Below are positions 8,408 through 17,030 of a DNA stretch of 64,000 bases, piece after piece (within the stretch, counting starts at the first letter, position 1; the number at the start of each line of letters is the position of its first letter). The translations under genes and the position numbers were made by a program. The notes under the pieces are model-generated. The model made no database searches. It saw only the letters and a program-made list of their open reading frames with translations, and was not told the origin of the DNA. Source of the DNA: an uncultured Acidobacteriota bacterium (GTDB taxonomy: Bacteria > Acidobacteriota > Terriglobia > Bryobacterales > Bryobacteraceae); contig CADEFT010000002.1 of assembly GCA_902826685.1 (NCBI GenBank), forward strand, positions 248,001-312,000, given 5' to 3'.

Positions 8408-9262
8408 ATGAAACGAATTCTGAAATCAGGTCTCGCCGCGGCCGCGCTGGCCGCGCTCCTGCTCACCGCCACCGGCTGCGAGAAGCTGAAATCCCGCGAC
8501 CACCTTAACAAGGGCGTTCAGGCGTACAAAAGCGCCCGCTACGCCGAGGCGGTGGAACACTTCAAGGCCGCCGTCGATCTGGACCCTACCTACACCAACG
8601 CCCGTCTCTACCTCGCCACGGCTTACATGAGCCAGTACATTCCGGGCGCCGAATCCAAGGAAAACATGGAGATGGTGCAGGCCGCCAAGGAGCACTTCCT
8701 CAAGGTGCTCGAACAGGATCCCAAGGACAGGATCGCCGTTGCCTCGCTCGCCTCGCTGCACTACAGCCAGGCCCAGGGCACGCCCAAGCTCGAAGACAAA
8801 CTGGCGCGGCTTGAAGAAGCCAAACAGTGGTATCAGAAGCTCGGCGAAGTCGACCCCACCAACAAGGAAGCCTACTACAGTCTCGGCGTCATCGTCTGGG
8901 CCAAATGGTACCCGGCCCTCATGGAACAGCGCGTCAAGATGAATATGAAGGCCGAAGATCCGGGCCCGCTCAAGGACAAGAAGGTAAAGGCCGAGCTCAA
9001 GGAAAAGTGGATCGCCACCATTCAAGAGGGCATCGGTCATCTGGAACAGGCTCTCAAGATCGATCCCGAGTATGACGATGCCATGGCCTACATGAACCTG
9101 CTTATCCGCGAGCGCGCCGATCTCGCCGACACCCCCGATGGCTATAAGAAAGAGATCGAAGTCGCCGATGGCTGGGTCCAGAAGGCGCTGGAGACCAAGA
9201 AGCTAAAGGCCGCCCGCGCCGCCGAGAAGGCCGCTCAGGGAATCATTCAGGATACGAAATAG
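8408..9262 (+). CDS. TPR-repeat lipoprotein of the Ton cluster
   Basis: A 284-aa predicted lipoprotein: N-terminal MKRILKSG, a hydrophobic stretch, and a lipobox ending in TATGC with lipidation at Cys24. The mature part consists of tetratricopeptide-like helix pairs, such as HLNKGVQAYKSARYAEAVEHF (broken by family spacing), a middle repeat around YSLGVIVWAKWYP and a C-terminal one around HLEQALKIDPEYDDA. It ends in a Lys/Ala-rich helix. TPR proteins act as assembly scaffolds. Its place 25 bases after exbD, with a strong AGGAGG site and the operon terminator just behind it, suggests a periplasmic adaptor of the TonB-ExbBD machine. No specific function is recognised. Confidence 0.85.
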   Translation: MKRILKSGLAAAALAALLLTATGCEKLKSRDHLNKGVQAYKSARYAEAVEHFKAAVDLDPTYTNARLYLATAYMSQYIPGAESKENMEMVQAAKEHFLKVLEQDPKDRIAVASLASLHYSQAQGTPKLEDKLARLEEAKQWYQKLGEVDPTNKEAYYSLGVIVWAKWYPALMEQRVKMNMKAEDPGPLKDKKVKAELKEKWIATIQEGIGHLEQALKIDPEYDDAMAYMNLLIRERADLADTPDGYKKEIEVADGWVQKALETKKLKAARAAEKAAQGIIQDTK

Positions 9263-9290
9263 GATTAATCCCATCGGGTTTATCCACCTA

Positions 9291-9315
9291 AAGGGCGGCC
9301 TTCTGGGCCGCCCTT
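9291..9315 (+). terminator. Rho-independent terminator of the Sec-Ton operon
   Basis: AAGGGCGGCC (9291-9300) pairs perfectly with GGCCGCCCTT (9306-9315) around a five-base loop and runs into TTTTC. It lies 28 bases after the TPR lipoprotein stop, so it closes the block that begins with yajC. The remaining 9316-9533 contains an AT-rich patch around 9390-9415 that could hold the promoter of the next gene, but no convincing consensus. Confidence 0.85.
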
Positions 9316-9533
9316 TTCATTTCGGAACCCTACGACTTACCTATCCCCCCCCAATTTTTCCAGCCTGCCGAAAAGTCACCTTTCTCTATTAAAATCATAC
9401 TGTTAATGGGTATATCCCCAATCGATTCACCAGTACCAAGCCTCCTCCCTATGTGGGGGTATTGTGGAGAAGGACATACACCCGCAAACTGTGTCATTCA
9501 GTAAAAGTAACCGGGGAAAAGAGTCGCTTCAAC

Positions 9534-10223
9534 ATGCCTTCGAAGATTTTGCTGGTGGACGACCATCGCATCATGCGCGATGGAATCAGGGCCATGCTAA
9601 ATGGACATGCCGAGGAATTCGCCGTGATCGGCGAAGCCGAAACCGGAGACGACGCTGTCCGGATGACCCGTAAGCTGAATCCCGATCTGGTGCTGGTCGA
9701 CATCGGTTTGCCCGGCCTGAACGGCATCGAAGTGACCACCGAGCTTAGCCGTCATTACCCCGACTCCCGCGTCATCGTACTCTCCATGTACGGCGATGAG
9801 GATGCCATCGTCGCCGCCGTCCGCGCCGGCGCACGCGCGTTCCTGGTCAAAAGCGCCTCCCGCATGGATCTGCTGACCGCTTTGCGTACGGTCTCCAAGG
9901 GCGGATCCTATCTCAGTCCATCGGTGTCCGATCGTCTGCTCTCCCGTCTGCAAAAGCCCAACGGCAACCAGGAGGCGCAAACGGCCCGCGTCCTCGACGT
10001 CCTGTCGCCGCGCGAGCTTCAGATTCTGCGCCTGGTGGCGGAAGGCAAAAGCAGCAAGGAAGTGGCCTTGCTTCTCAACCTGAGCCTGGAGACCGTGCGC
10101 AGTTATCGAAAGTCGATGATGAAAAAGCTGCAAGTGAACAACGCCGCCGGCGTCACGCAACTCGCCATCACCCACGGTTTGACCCGCTTCCGGCCCCTGG
10201 CCGCGGCTGGCCAGGAAAACTAA
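9534..10223 (+). CDS. NarL/FixJ-family response regulator, orphan
   Basis: Two-component transcription regulator of 229 aa. The receiver domain (about 4-120) shows the acidic pair DDH at 9-11, phospho-acceptor Asp56 in LVLVDIGLPG, Ser84 and Lys106. The LuxR-type helix-turn-helix (about 157-215) is LSPRELQILRLVAEGKSSKEVALLLNLS (in family order), followed by ETVRSYRKSMMKKLQV. The frame continues upstream to 9453, but MPSKILLVDDHRIM is the expected N-terminus, so I start at the ATG at 9534. No histidine kinase gene is adjacent. It stands alone between the Ton-cluster terminator and a glycosyltransferase gene, so its input and targets are unknown. Confidence 0.93.
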   Translation: MPSKILLVDDHRIMRDGIRAMLNGHAEEFAVIGEAETGDDAVRMTRKLNPDLVLVDIGLPGLNGIEVTTELSRHYPDSRVIVLSMYGDEDAIVAAVRAGARAFLVKSASRMDLLTALRTVSKGGSYLSPSVSDRLLSRLQKPNGNQEAQTARVLDVLSPRELQILRLVAEGKSSKEVALLLNLSLETVRSYRKSMMKKLQVNNAAGVTQLAITHGLTRFRPLAAAGQEN

Positions 10224-10344
10224 GCCACCACTGGTACGGGGGCTAGTCCCCTCATCGGTCCTCCACCCTAGTGGACTCAAACATCGCTAGAATAGGACAA
10301 AGGGTGCTTCCCGATTCAGGAATTGCCCTGGAAAATATTGCTAC

Positions 10345-11865
10345 ATGACTTCATCGATGGTGGCCGCGAAGATGGAACGTGCCAGCGAGGGCGATCCCCG
10401 GATGTTCAATCACGGGAAGAAGATCGGCGTCCTCGTGGTGGCGTACAATGCCGTCACGACCTTGACCAAGGTGCTGAACCGCATCCCGCCTGAAACCTGG
10501 GCCAACGTCGCTGAAATTGCCGTGATGGACGATGCGAGCCAGGACTCCACCTACGAACTCGCGCTCGGCTACAAGTCCGCGTCCAATCACGAAAAACTCC
10601 ACGTCGTCCGGCACCCGAAGAATCTCGGCTACGGCGGCAATCAGAAAGCCGGCTATCAGTATTTCATCGACCGCGGCTTCGACGTGGTGGTTCTGCTGCA
10701 CGGCGACGGCCAGTATGCGCCCGAGATTCTCTCGCACCTCTATCACCCGCTGGTAACCGGCCAGGCCGACGCCGTTTTCGGCTCGCGCATGATGAAGGAA
10801 TACGGCGGCCCGCTCAAGGGCGGCATGCCGATCTACAAGTACGTGGGCAACCGGATTCTCACCACCATGGAGAATCGCGCCTTCGGCACCAACCTCACCG
10901 AGTTCCACTCCGGCTATCGCGCCTATAGCGTCGAAGCGTTGAAGCAGATCGACTTCACCCATATGACCGGCGATTTCCACTTCGACACGGAAATCATCAT
11001 CAAGCTGCACCACCAGAACTTCCGCATCGCCGAGGTGCCCATCCCCACCTATTACGGCGACGAGATCTGCTACGTCAACGGCATGAAGTACGCCGCCGAC
11101 GTAACGCGTGCCGTCTACCGCTACCGCCGCACGGTCCGTTCGGTAGAGAAGTTCCCTGAATTCCAGGAATACTGGACGCACTACCCGGTCAAGGAAAGCG
11201 CTCATTCGAGCCACGACTATCTGCGCCGCTGGGTGGGGCGCGATCAGAACGTGTTGGATGTCGGCTGCGGCAACGGCTTCCAGGCCGCCGATCTGGCCAA
11301 ACAGAACAACCGCATTTCGGGCATCGACATGGTGCCCGCGCCCAGCGAGAGGGAAGCGCTTGACGAGTATGTCCGCGCCGACCTGGGCAACGGCCTGGCC
11401 GACGCGGCCACGCGGCTGCGCGGCCGTTCCTACGACAAGATCCTGCTAATGGACATCATCGAGCATCTGCCCGATCCCGAGCGCATCCTGCGCGATTGCC
11501 ATCAGTTCCTGGCGCCCAACGGACAGGTCATCATCTCGCTGCCCAACATCGCCAACATCACCACGCGCCTCGGTCTGTTATTCGGCCAATGGAACTACAC
11601 CGAGCGCGGCATTCTGGATAAGACGCATCTGCGCTTTTTCACGCGCAAGACGGCCAGCCAGATGATCGAACGCGCGGGTTTCGAGATCGTGCGCAAGACC
11701 ATGACCGTAATGCCGCTCGAACTCGCCCTGGGCGTTTCGGCGTCGAACCCCATCATGAAGGCGCTGAACTTCACGCTGGCGGCCGCCACCAGGCTGATGC
11801 CGGGCCTGCTCGGCTACCAGTGCATGTTTGCGGTTCGCGCCAAAGCTAGCGGCCCCAAAACGTAA
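10345..11865 (+). CDS. Glycosyltransferase family 2 fused to a SAM-dependent methyltransferase
   Basis: A 506-aa two-domain protein. Residues about 25-255 are a GT-A fold GT2 domain of the dolichol-phosphate-mannose-synthase type: IGVLVVAYNAVTTL, the MDDASQDST nucleotide site, VVVLLHGDGQYAPE and SGYRAY. Residues about 290-490 are a class I methyltransferase with motif I NVLDVGCGNGFQAADLA and DIIEHLPDPERIL. No transmembrane helices are evident in the GT part. It probably builds and methylates an envelope polysaccharide or lipid-linked sugar; this is inference. The 121-base upstream gap contains a GGGG-CTAGT-CCCC hairpin. Its 3' end overlaps the convergent DUF486 gene by 20 bases. Both domains are complete. 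Confidence 0.9.
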   Translation: MTSSMVAAKMERASEGDPRMFNHGKKIGVLVVAYNAVTTLTKVLNRIPPETWANVAEIAVMDDASQDSTYELALGYKSASNHEKLHVVRHPKNLGYGGNQKAGYQYFIDRGFDVVVLLHGDGQYAPEILSHLYHPLVTGQADAVFGSRMMKEYGGPLKGGMPIYKYVGNRILTTMENRAFGTNLTEFHSGYRAYSVEALKQIDFTHMTGDFHFDTEIIIKLHHQNFRIAEVPIPTYYGDEICYVNGMKYAADVTRAVYRYRRTVRSVEKFPEFQEYWTHYPVKESAHSSHDYLRRWVGRDQNVLDVGCGNGFQAADLAKQNNRISGIDMVPAPSEREALDEYVRADLGNGLADAATRLRGRSYDKILLMDIIEHLPDPERILRDCHQFLAPNGQVIISLPNIANITTRLGLLFGQWNYTERGILDKTHLRFFTRKTASQMIERAGFEIVRKTMTVMPLELALGVSASNPIMKALNFTLAAATRLMPGLLGYQCMFAVRAKASGPKT

Positions 11866-12175
11866 ACACCACCGCGCCCATCAGGCAGCCGAACGCCGCC
11901 AGGTAATTCCAGCGCACCGGTTCGCCGAAGTAGAGCCACGCAAAAACGGCGAACACAGCCAGCGTAATCACTTCCTGCACGATCTTCAGTTGATAGGCGG
12001 TGAACCGGCCATAGCCCAACCGGTTCGCCGGAACCTGCAGGCAATATTCCGGCAGCGCGATCAGCCAGCTCACGGCGATCACTTTCCAGAGCACTTCGCT
12101 GCGGTGCTTCAGGTGCCCGTACCAGGCAAGGGTCATGAAGATATTCGACCCGATCAGCAAGACGATGGTCCACAT
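11846..12175 (-). CDS. DUF486 (DMT-type) small membrane protein
   Basis: A 109-aa integral membrane protein with four closely spaced hydrophobic helices. Segments such as GSNIFMTLAWYGHLKH, WLIALPEYCLQVPANRLG, TAYQLKIVQEVITLAVFA and YLAAFGCLMGAVVFTFWG are highly characteristic of the DUF486 family, a small relative of drug/metabolite-type transporters with no firmly known substrate. It starts six bases after the upstream alpha/beta-hydrolase stop, so it is probably the last gene of the minus-strand cluster that begins at 14605. Its 3' end overlaps the convergent glycosyltransferase by 20 bases. Confidence 0.9.
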   Translation of the reverse strand: MWTIVLLIGSNIFMTLAWYGHLKHRSEVLWKVIAVSWLIALPEYCLQVPANRLGYGRFTAYQLKIVQEVITLAVFAVFAWLYFGEPVRWNYLAAFGCLMGAVVFTFWGR

Positions 12176-12181
12176 TCCCCG

Positions 12182-12799
12182 TCAGCTTAGCAAAGCCCCG
12201 ATTTCGTCCCGGATCGTCGTTGCATACTCAGAGGGCTTGCGCGCCACCTGCACCAGCTCATGCCCGGCGCCCGCCACTTCCAGCATCTTGTGCCGCGCCG
12301 GAATCAGGGCAAGCGCCAGCGCCATCTCGGCCGGCGTCCCGAAGGGATCCCGCACCCCATGCACGAACAAAGCGGGCGTCCGCAGGGCGGGGAAGTGCGC
12401 CGTACGCAATTCTTCGGGTTTCTTTGGAGGATGCAAAGGATAGGAAAGCAGCAGCAGCGCCTCGCACACTTGCGGATCCGCGGCGGCCAGCATGGCCGAT
12501 TGCCGCCCGCCATAGGAATGGCCGCCCAGAATCACGCGGCTTGCTCCCAGCTCGCGCAGCCGTGCCGCCGCTTCGGCGATCCCGGCGCGGTCCCGCTCCG
12601 CCATCGAAGGATGCGGCGGACCGGACGGGCGCGCCTGCCGGAACGCCAGGTCGATGCGCAACACCAGGTACCCGGTCTCGCACAGCGCCTTGGCCAGCAC
12701 CACCAGCAAGGTCGAGTTGGCGTTCGATCCCGCTCCATGCGACAGCACGATGCCGTCTACAATCTCACCGTCCGGGCGGTGCAGGTACTCCGCGCTCAT
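12182..12799 (-). CDS. Alpha/beta-hydrolase (dienelactone hydrolase/KANL3-Tex30-like)
   Basis: A 205-aa cytoplasmic hydrolase-fold protein. The IVLSHGAGSNANS oxyanion region is followed by ILGGHSYGGRQS, whose Ser is the nucleophile. Later come LFVHGVRDPFGT with the acid residue and VAGAGHEL with the catalytic His. This pattern fits the predicted-hydrolase family that includes KANL3/Tex30 relatives; the substrate is unknown. I start at the ATG at 12799 because it overlaps the TGA of the upstream amidohydrolase as ATGA, a sign of translational coupling. An ATG five codons earlier is less likely. It belongs to the 14605-11846 minus-strand cluster. Confidence 0.88.
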   Translation of the reverse strand: MSAEYLHRPDGEIVDGIVLSHGAGSNANSTLLVVLAKALCETGYLVLRIDLAFRQARPSGPPHPSMAERDRAGIAEAAARLRELGASRVILGGHSYGGRQSAMLAAADPQVCEALLLLSYPLHPPKKPEELRTAHFPALRTPALFVHGVRDPFGTPAEMALALALIPARHKMLEVAGAGHELVQVARKPSEYATTIRDEIGALLS

Positions 12800-13665
12800 T
12801 TCGGAAACGGCCACACTCGCTCGACGGTCTTCGATAGCATCCAGCTTTTGTCGTCGTCGTTGAGGAACTTCATTTCATCGCGGACCAGGGTCAGCGCCTG
12901 CCCGTAGGTGGCATGGCGCAGCGACACGGGCCAATCGGTGCCCCACATTAACCGCCGCGGCCCGAAAGCCGCATGCAGCTGCTTCACCTGATCATGTGTA
13001 TCGGCCCACGGATAGGATTGCCTGGAAAGCGACCAGGTGTGGGAGATCTTGACGAAGACCTTCGGATACCGCGCCAGCGCCGTCAGCTTGGCGAGCTCAC
13101 CGGGCTTGCCGATCGGACTATCGGCCATGTGGTCGATGACCACCGTCAAGCCGGGATGCGCCTCGATCAGCCGCGCCGCGTCGGGCATTCGCGATACCGG
13201 CGCGAGCAGCGTCATCGGAACCTTCAACTGCTGGCAGCGCTTCCACAAGGGCGCCATCAGCGGACCGTTGATCCAATCGCCCGCCGCGTTTCCCGCCGGA
13301 CTCAGCCTCACCCCGCGAAACCGCTGCTGCTCGACCAGCTTGGAAAGATGATCGGGCGCCGCCGGATCCTCCGGATTCACCCGCGCCACGCCGTGAAACA
13401 GCTTCGGATATTGTTTCAGCACATCGGCCAGGTAGCTGTTGTCCCAGCGGTAGTGGATCACCTGAATAATCACCGTACGTTCCACGCCGTGCTGCTTCAT
13501 CAGATCGAGCAGCATCTCGGCCGAAGCGTCTTCTTCCGGCGGCTTGGCGGTCTCCTTCGCCCAGGGGTAACGAGGGTCCTTCTTCCAGACGTGCACGTGC
13601 GAATCGACGATGCGATAGCGCGGCACCGCGGCGGCGAGAGAGGCCATGAACTCGCGCCTACGCAT
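12796..13665 (-). CDS. Amidohydrolase family 2 protein (TIM-barrel metal hydrolase)
   Basis: A 289-aa metal-dependent hydrolase of the amidohydrolase 2 (Amidohydro_2) family. It has the metal-binding HVHVW near residue 23, VARVNPED, GVRLSPAG, VVIDHMAD and the late LMWGTDWPVS with the catalytic Asp. Related enzymes act on lactones or decarboxylate aromatic acids; the substrate cannot be read here. The start at 13665 (MRRREFMASLAAAVP) gives a Tat-like twin-arginine N-terminus, but the hydrophobic part is short, so export is uncertain. The start overlaps the upstream isomerase stop by eight bases, and the stop overlaps the hydrolase start by four. A sugar-acid catabolic role is inferred from its neighbours. 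Confidence 0.9.
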   Translation of the reverse strand: MRRREFMASLAAAVPRYRIVDSHVHVWKKDPRYPWAKETAKPPEEDASAEMLLDLMKQHGVERTVIIQVIHYRWDNSYLADVLKQYPKLFHGVARVNPEDPAAPDHLSKLVEQQRFRGVRLSPAGNAAGDWINGPLMAPLWKRCQQLKVPMTLLAPVSRMPDAARLIEAHPGLTVVIDHMADSPIGKPGELAKLTALARYPKVFVKISHTWSLSRQSYPWADTHDQVKQLHAAFGPRRLMWGTDWPVSLRHATYGQALTLVRDEMKFLNDDDKSWMLSKTVERVWPFPK

Positions 13666-14605
13666 AGATCGGTTCCAGTTTCCTGGTGATATATCCCCCG
13701 CTGCGTTCATAGGAGTTACGCGGCCCTTTGCGCGCCGTGTCCAGGTCCACGCAGATCCAGCCCTTGTAGCTCTTCTCTTTCAACACGCGATGGCAGGCGG
13801 CGAAATCGATCTCGCCGTCGCCCAGGTCGTAGATGCTCTCAAAGAATCGCGCCTGCTTGGAGTCGCGTGCATGCACGCGCCCGTTGTCGAGCGCCACGTC
13901 GCGCGCGGGCGTGGTCCACTTGGCGTCCTTATAATCCATGAACTGAATGCGATCTTTATACTTGGCGAACATCTCGGGAACCTTGCTGCCGCCCAGATGC
14001 AGGTGCGCCGTGTCGGGGAAGAAATGGAACAGCTTGGGATCGGTCATCGCCATGCACTTGTGCACTTCCTCGGGCGTCTCCACCATCTCATCCAGATGAT
14101 TGTGCAGTCCGGCGCGGAAGCCCATGGTCCCGGCCAGTTCTCCAATGCGATTGAAGGTCTGGCACATGGTGGCGAATTCGGCGTCCCAGTTCGGCTGCGG
14201 GGGCCGCCGCCCCGGAGGAAATACCACCAGGTGATTCGCCCCGAAGATCTTGAGAAACTCCATCGCTTCCTTGGCGTCCTGCAGAATCTGCTTGGTTTGC
14301 GCCGCATCGTACGCCGGTCCGCCGAAGCTGATGGTGACGATCTGCACACCGCGTTTGGAAGCCTCGCGCTCGACCTCGGCCGGCTGCATGCCGTACGCCT
14401 TGAGGAAGCCTTTGAAGCCGGTCACGCGCATTCCGGGGAACCCGGTGTCGCGCATGACGTCGAAAATATCGGTGAGCGGCGCCTTGCGGAAATGGCTCCA
14501 CAAGCCCAGACTGACGGCCCACTTGACGTTCTTGTTTGCCGGCAGTTTCCCAGCCACCTGGGCCAATGCCGCCGATACAGATCCCAGAAATGCGCGTCGG
14601 TGCAT
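13658..14605 (-). CDS. Sugar phosphate isomerase/epimerase (xylose isomerase-like TIM barrel)
   Basis: A 315-aa TIM-barrel protein of the IolE/hydroxypyruvate-isomerase superfamily. Recognisable parts are VTISFGGPAYD, GLHNHLDEM with metal-ligand residues, FFPDTAHLHLGGS and WICVDLDTAR with late acidic ligands. The N-terminus MHRRAFLGSVSAALAQVAG resembles a Tat leader, so it may work in the periplasm. The ATG at 14605 has a strong GGGGGAG ribosome site; the open frame before it is antisense to hrpB and is excluded. It leads a four-gene minus-strand cluster, divergent from hrpB by 31 bases. Sugar or inositol-type substrates are likely but not determinable. Confidence 0.88.
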   Translation of the reverse strand: MHRRAFLGSVSAALAQVAGKLPANKNVKWAVSLGLWSHFRKAPLTDIFDVMRDTGFPGMRVTGFKGFLKAYGMQPAEVEREASKRGVQIVTISFGGPAYDAAQTKQILQDAKEAMEFLKIFGANHLVVFPPGRRPPQPNWDAEFATMCQTFNRIGELAGTMGFRAGLHNHLDEMVETPEEVHKCMAMTDPKLFHFFPDTAHLHLGGSKVPEMFAKYKDRIQFMDYKDAKWTTPARDVALDNGRVHARDSKQARFFESIYDLGDGEIDFAACHRVLKEKSYKGWICVDLDTARKGPRNSYERSGGYITRKLEPIYA

Positions 14606-14636
14606 GCTGTGCTCCCCCCGAAGGCCATAATACAAC

Positions 14637-17030
14637 TTGAGCCAACTTCCTGTGGATTCGCTGCTTCCCGATCTCGTTGGGAAGTTGCGAAACGAACCCA
14701 ACGTGGTGCTTGAAGCTCCGCCCGGAGCGGGCAAGACGACTCGTGTTCCGCCCGCTCTGCTCGATGTTGTCAAGGGCGAAGTCTGGGTGCTCGAACCGCG
14801 CCGTCTGGCCGCGCGTCTGGCCGCCCGCCGCGTGGCTTCGGAAATGGGCGAGCCACCCGGCGTCACGGTAGGATACCAGGTGAGGTTCGAACAGGTGGGA
14901 GGCCGCCAGACCCGCCTGCGCTACCTCACCGAAGGCGTGCTCACGCGCCGCTTTCTTTCCGATCCCGATCTCAGCGCCGCCTCCGCCGTCGTTCTCGACG
15001 AGTTTCATGAGCGCCATCTCGATACCGACCTCGCGCTCGCGCTTCTGAAGAACCTGCAAGCGCGCCGTCCCGATCTGCGGCTGGTGGTGATGTCGGCGAC
15101 GCTCGACGCCAAGCCGATCGCCGCCTGGCTTGGGGATTGCGCGGTGCTGCGCAGCGAAGGCCGTCTGCACCCGATGCAGATCGCCTACCGTCCGCATTCG
15201 GCCGCGCCGCTGGAGGAACAGGTGCGCGACGCCGTGGTCTCGCTCATCGGCGAAGGACTCACCGGCGACATCCTGGTCTTCCTCCCCGGCGCGGCCGAGA
15301 TTCAGCGCGCCACTCGTGCCCTCGAAGACACCGCGCGGCGCACCGGTCTGCTGATCGCGCCCCTGCACGGCGATCTATCGCCCGAGGAGCAGGACCGCGC
15401 CGTCGCCCCCGCCCATGCGCGCAAAGTCATCCTTTCCACCAATGTCGCCGAAAGCTCGGTCACAATCGAAGGCGTGACGGTCGTGATCGACAGCGGCCTG
15501 GCGCGACTCTCCTCGCATTCGCCCTGGAGCGGGCTGCCCGTCCTTACCACCGGCCGCGTCAGCAAGGCATCGGCCATCCAGCGCGCCGGCCGCAGCGCCC
15601 GCACCGCTCCCGGCCGCGTCATCCGGCTCTACCCGGAAGAGGACTTCCTGCGCCGTCCCGATCATCACCAGCCTGAGTTGCTGCGCGAGGATCTTTCCTC
15701 CACCGCGCTCACCTTGAAATCGATGGGATTTTCCGGTTTCGATGGCCTCGATTGGTTCGAACCGCCGCCCACCGCCGCCGTCGATGCCGCCGAAGCGCTG
15801 CTCACCCGCCTTGAAGCGGTCGATAGCAGCGGCCGCCTCACCGCCACCGGCCGCGCCATGGCCGTGTGTCCAGTGGAGCCGCGTCTGGCCCGCCTCGCCA
15901 TCGAAGCCGTCCGCAGAAATGTGGGTGCCGCCGGAGCCTGGGCCGCCGCCCTGCTCAGCCTGGGCGCCCGTCTGCCCCGTGAATCGCGCCACGCGACGCC
16001 ATCCGATGTTCTCGCCCTCATGGAAGCGCCGGATGCGCCGCGCCAGGCGCGCCGCCTCGCCGATTCCCTTCGCTCCGCGCTGCGTATCCCCGCCCAGTCG
16101 CATCACGATGACGACGCGCTGCGCCTGGCTATCCTCGCCGCCTTTCCCGATCGCGTGGCGCGCCGCCGCAACAAGGACGAACTGCTGCTGGCGGGTGGCG
16201 GCTCCGCGCTGCTTGCTTCGTCGAGCACGGTGAAGGACAAGCCCTTCCTCGCCGCCATCGATATCGAAGAGCGTCCCGAACGCGGTCTGCCCCTGGTGCG
16301 ACTGGCCAGTGCCATTGAACCGGAATGGCTGCTCGACCTTTTCCCCGATCGCATCGAAGAGCGCGCCGGCGTGGATTGGAACCGCGCCGCCGAGCGCGTG
16401 GAAAGCGTTAGCGCTCTGCTCTACGACGGTCTGGTCATCGAAGAGAGCCGCAGCGGCGCCGTCGATCCCGCACTCGCCGGCAGCCTGCTGACGGAGAAAG
16501 CCCGCGAAGCCGGTCTGGAGCGCTTCCTCGATGTCGATCAGCTCACCGCTTTCCAATCCCGCGTCGCATTCGCCGCCGCCCATTCGAACATCCGGCCTCT
16601 GACCGATGACGACATCTGGAAAGCGGTCGAGGAACTCGCCTACGGCCTGCGCGGCTTTCGGGAACTCGACGCCACCCTGCGCGGCACGGGTTTGGAACGG
16701 CATCTCGAATCGAAGCTCGACCGCCGGCTTCTCGAAGAGATCGCACCCGCGCGGCTCACGCTCGCCAGCGGACGCACCGCTAAGATCGAGTACGCTGAAA
16801 ACCAGCCACCCCGCGTTGGCGCCAAGCTGCAGGAATTCTTCGGTCTGCACGACACACCGCGCATCGCCAGAGGCAAGGTGCCGCTGGTACTATTGCTGCT
16901 CGCCCCCAGCCAGCGCCCGGTGCAGACCACCAGCGACCTCAAAGGATTCTGGCAGAAGTGGTATCCGGAGATTCGCAAGGAACTGATGCGGCGGTATCCG
17001 AAACATTCGTGGCCGGAGCATCCTGGCTGA
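14637..17030 (+). CDS. hrpB: ATP-dependent RNA helicase HrpB
   Basis: DEAH-type helicase of 797 aa. The N-terminus (LPVDSLLPDLVGKL) and Walker A APPGAGKTT (about 28-36) match HrpB. They are followed by VVLDEFHERHLDTDLAL, VMSATLD, STNVAESSVTIEGV and QRAGRSART (motifs II-VI), then helicase-associated domains and the long HrpB-specific C-terminal region (VGAKLQEFFGLHDTP, QRPVQTTSDLKGFW, WPEHPG end). The start is TTG at 14637, placed by family alignment. Length is typical. The cellular role of HrpB is not well defined. The last 92 bases overlap the convergent membrane-protein gene at 16939. Confidence 0.96.
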   Translation: MSQLPVDSLLPDLVGKLRNEPNVVLEAPPGAGKTTRVPPALLDVVKGEVWVLEPRRLAARLAARRVASEMGEPPGVTVGYQVRFEQVGGRQTRLRYLTEGVLTRRFLSDPDLSAASAVVLDEFHERHLDTDLALALLKNLQARRPDLRLVVMSATLDAKPIAAWLGDCAVLRSEGRLHPMQIAYRPHSAAPLEEQVRDAVVSLIGEGLTGDILVFLPGAAEIQRATRALEDTARRTGLLIAPLHGDLSPEEQDRAVAPAHARKVILSTNVAESSVTIEGVTVVIDSGLARLSSHSPWSGLPVLTTGRVSKASAIQRAGRSARTAPGRVIRLYPEEDFLRRPDHHQPELLREDLSSTALTLKSMGFSGFDGLDWFEPPPTAAVDAAEALLTRLEAVDSSGRLTATGRAMAVCPVEPRLARLAIEAVRRNVGAAGAWAAALLSLGARLPRESRHATPSDVLALMEAPDAPRQARRLADSLRSALRIPAQSHHDDDALRLAILAAFPDRVARRRNKDELLLAGGGSALLASSSTVKDKPFLAAIDIEERPERGLPLVRLASAIEPEWLLDLFPDRIEERAGVDWNRAAERVESVSALLYDGLVIEESRSGAVDPALAGSLLTEKAREAGLERFLDVDQLTAFQSRVAFAAAHSNIRPLTDDDIWKAVEELAYGLRGFRELDATLRGTGLERHLESKLDRRLLEEIAPARLTLASGRTAKIEYAENQPPRVGAKLQEFFGLHDTPRIARGKVPLVLLLLAPSQRPVQTTSDLKGFWQKWYPEIRKELMRRYPKHSWPEHPG

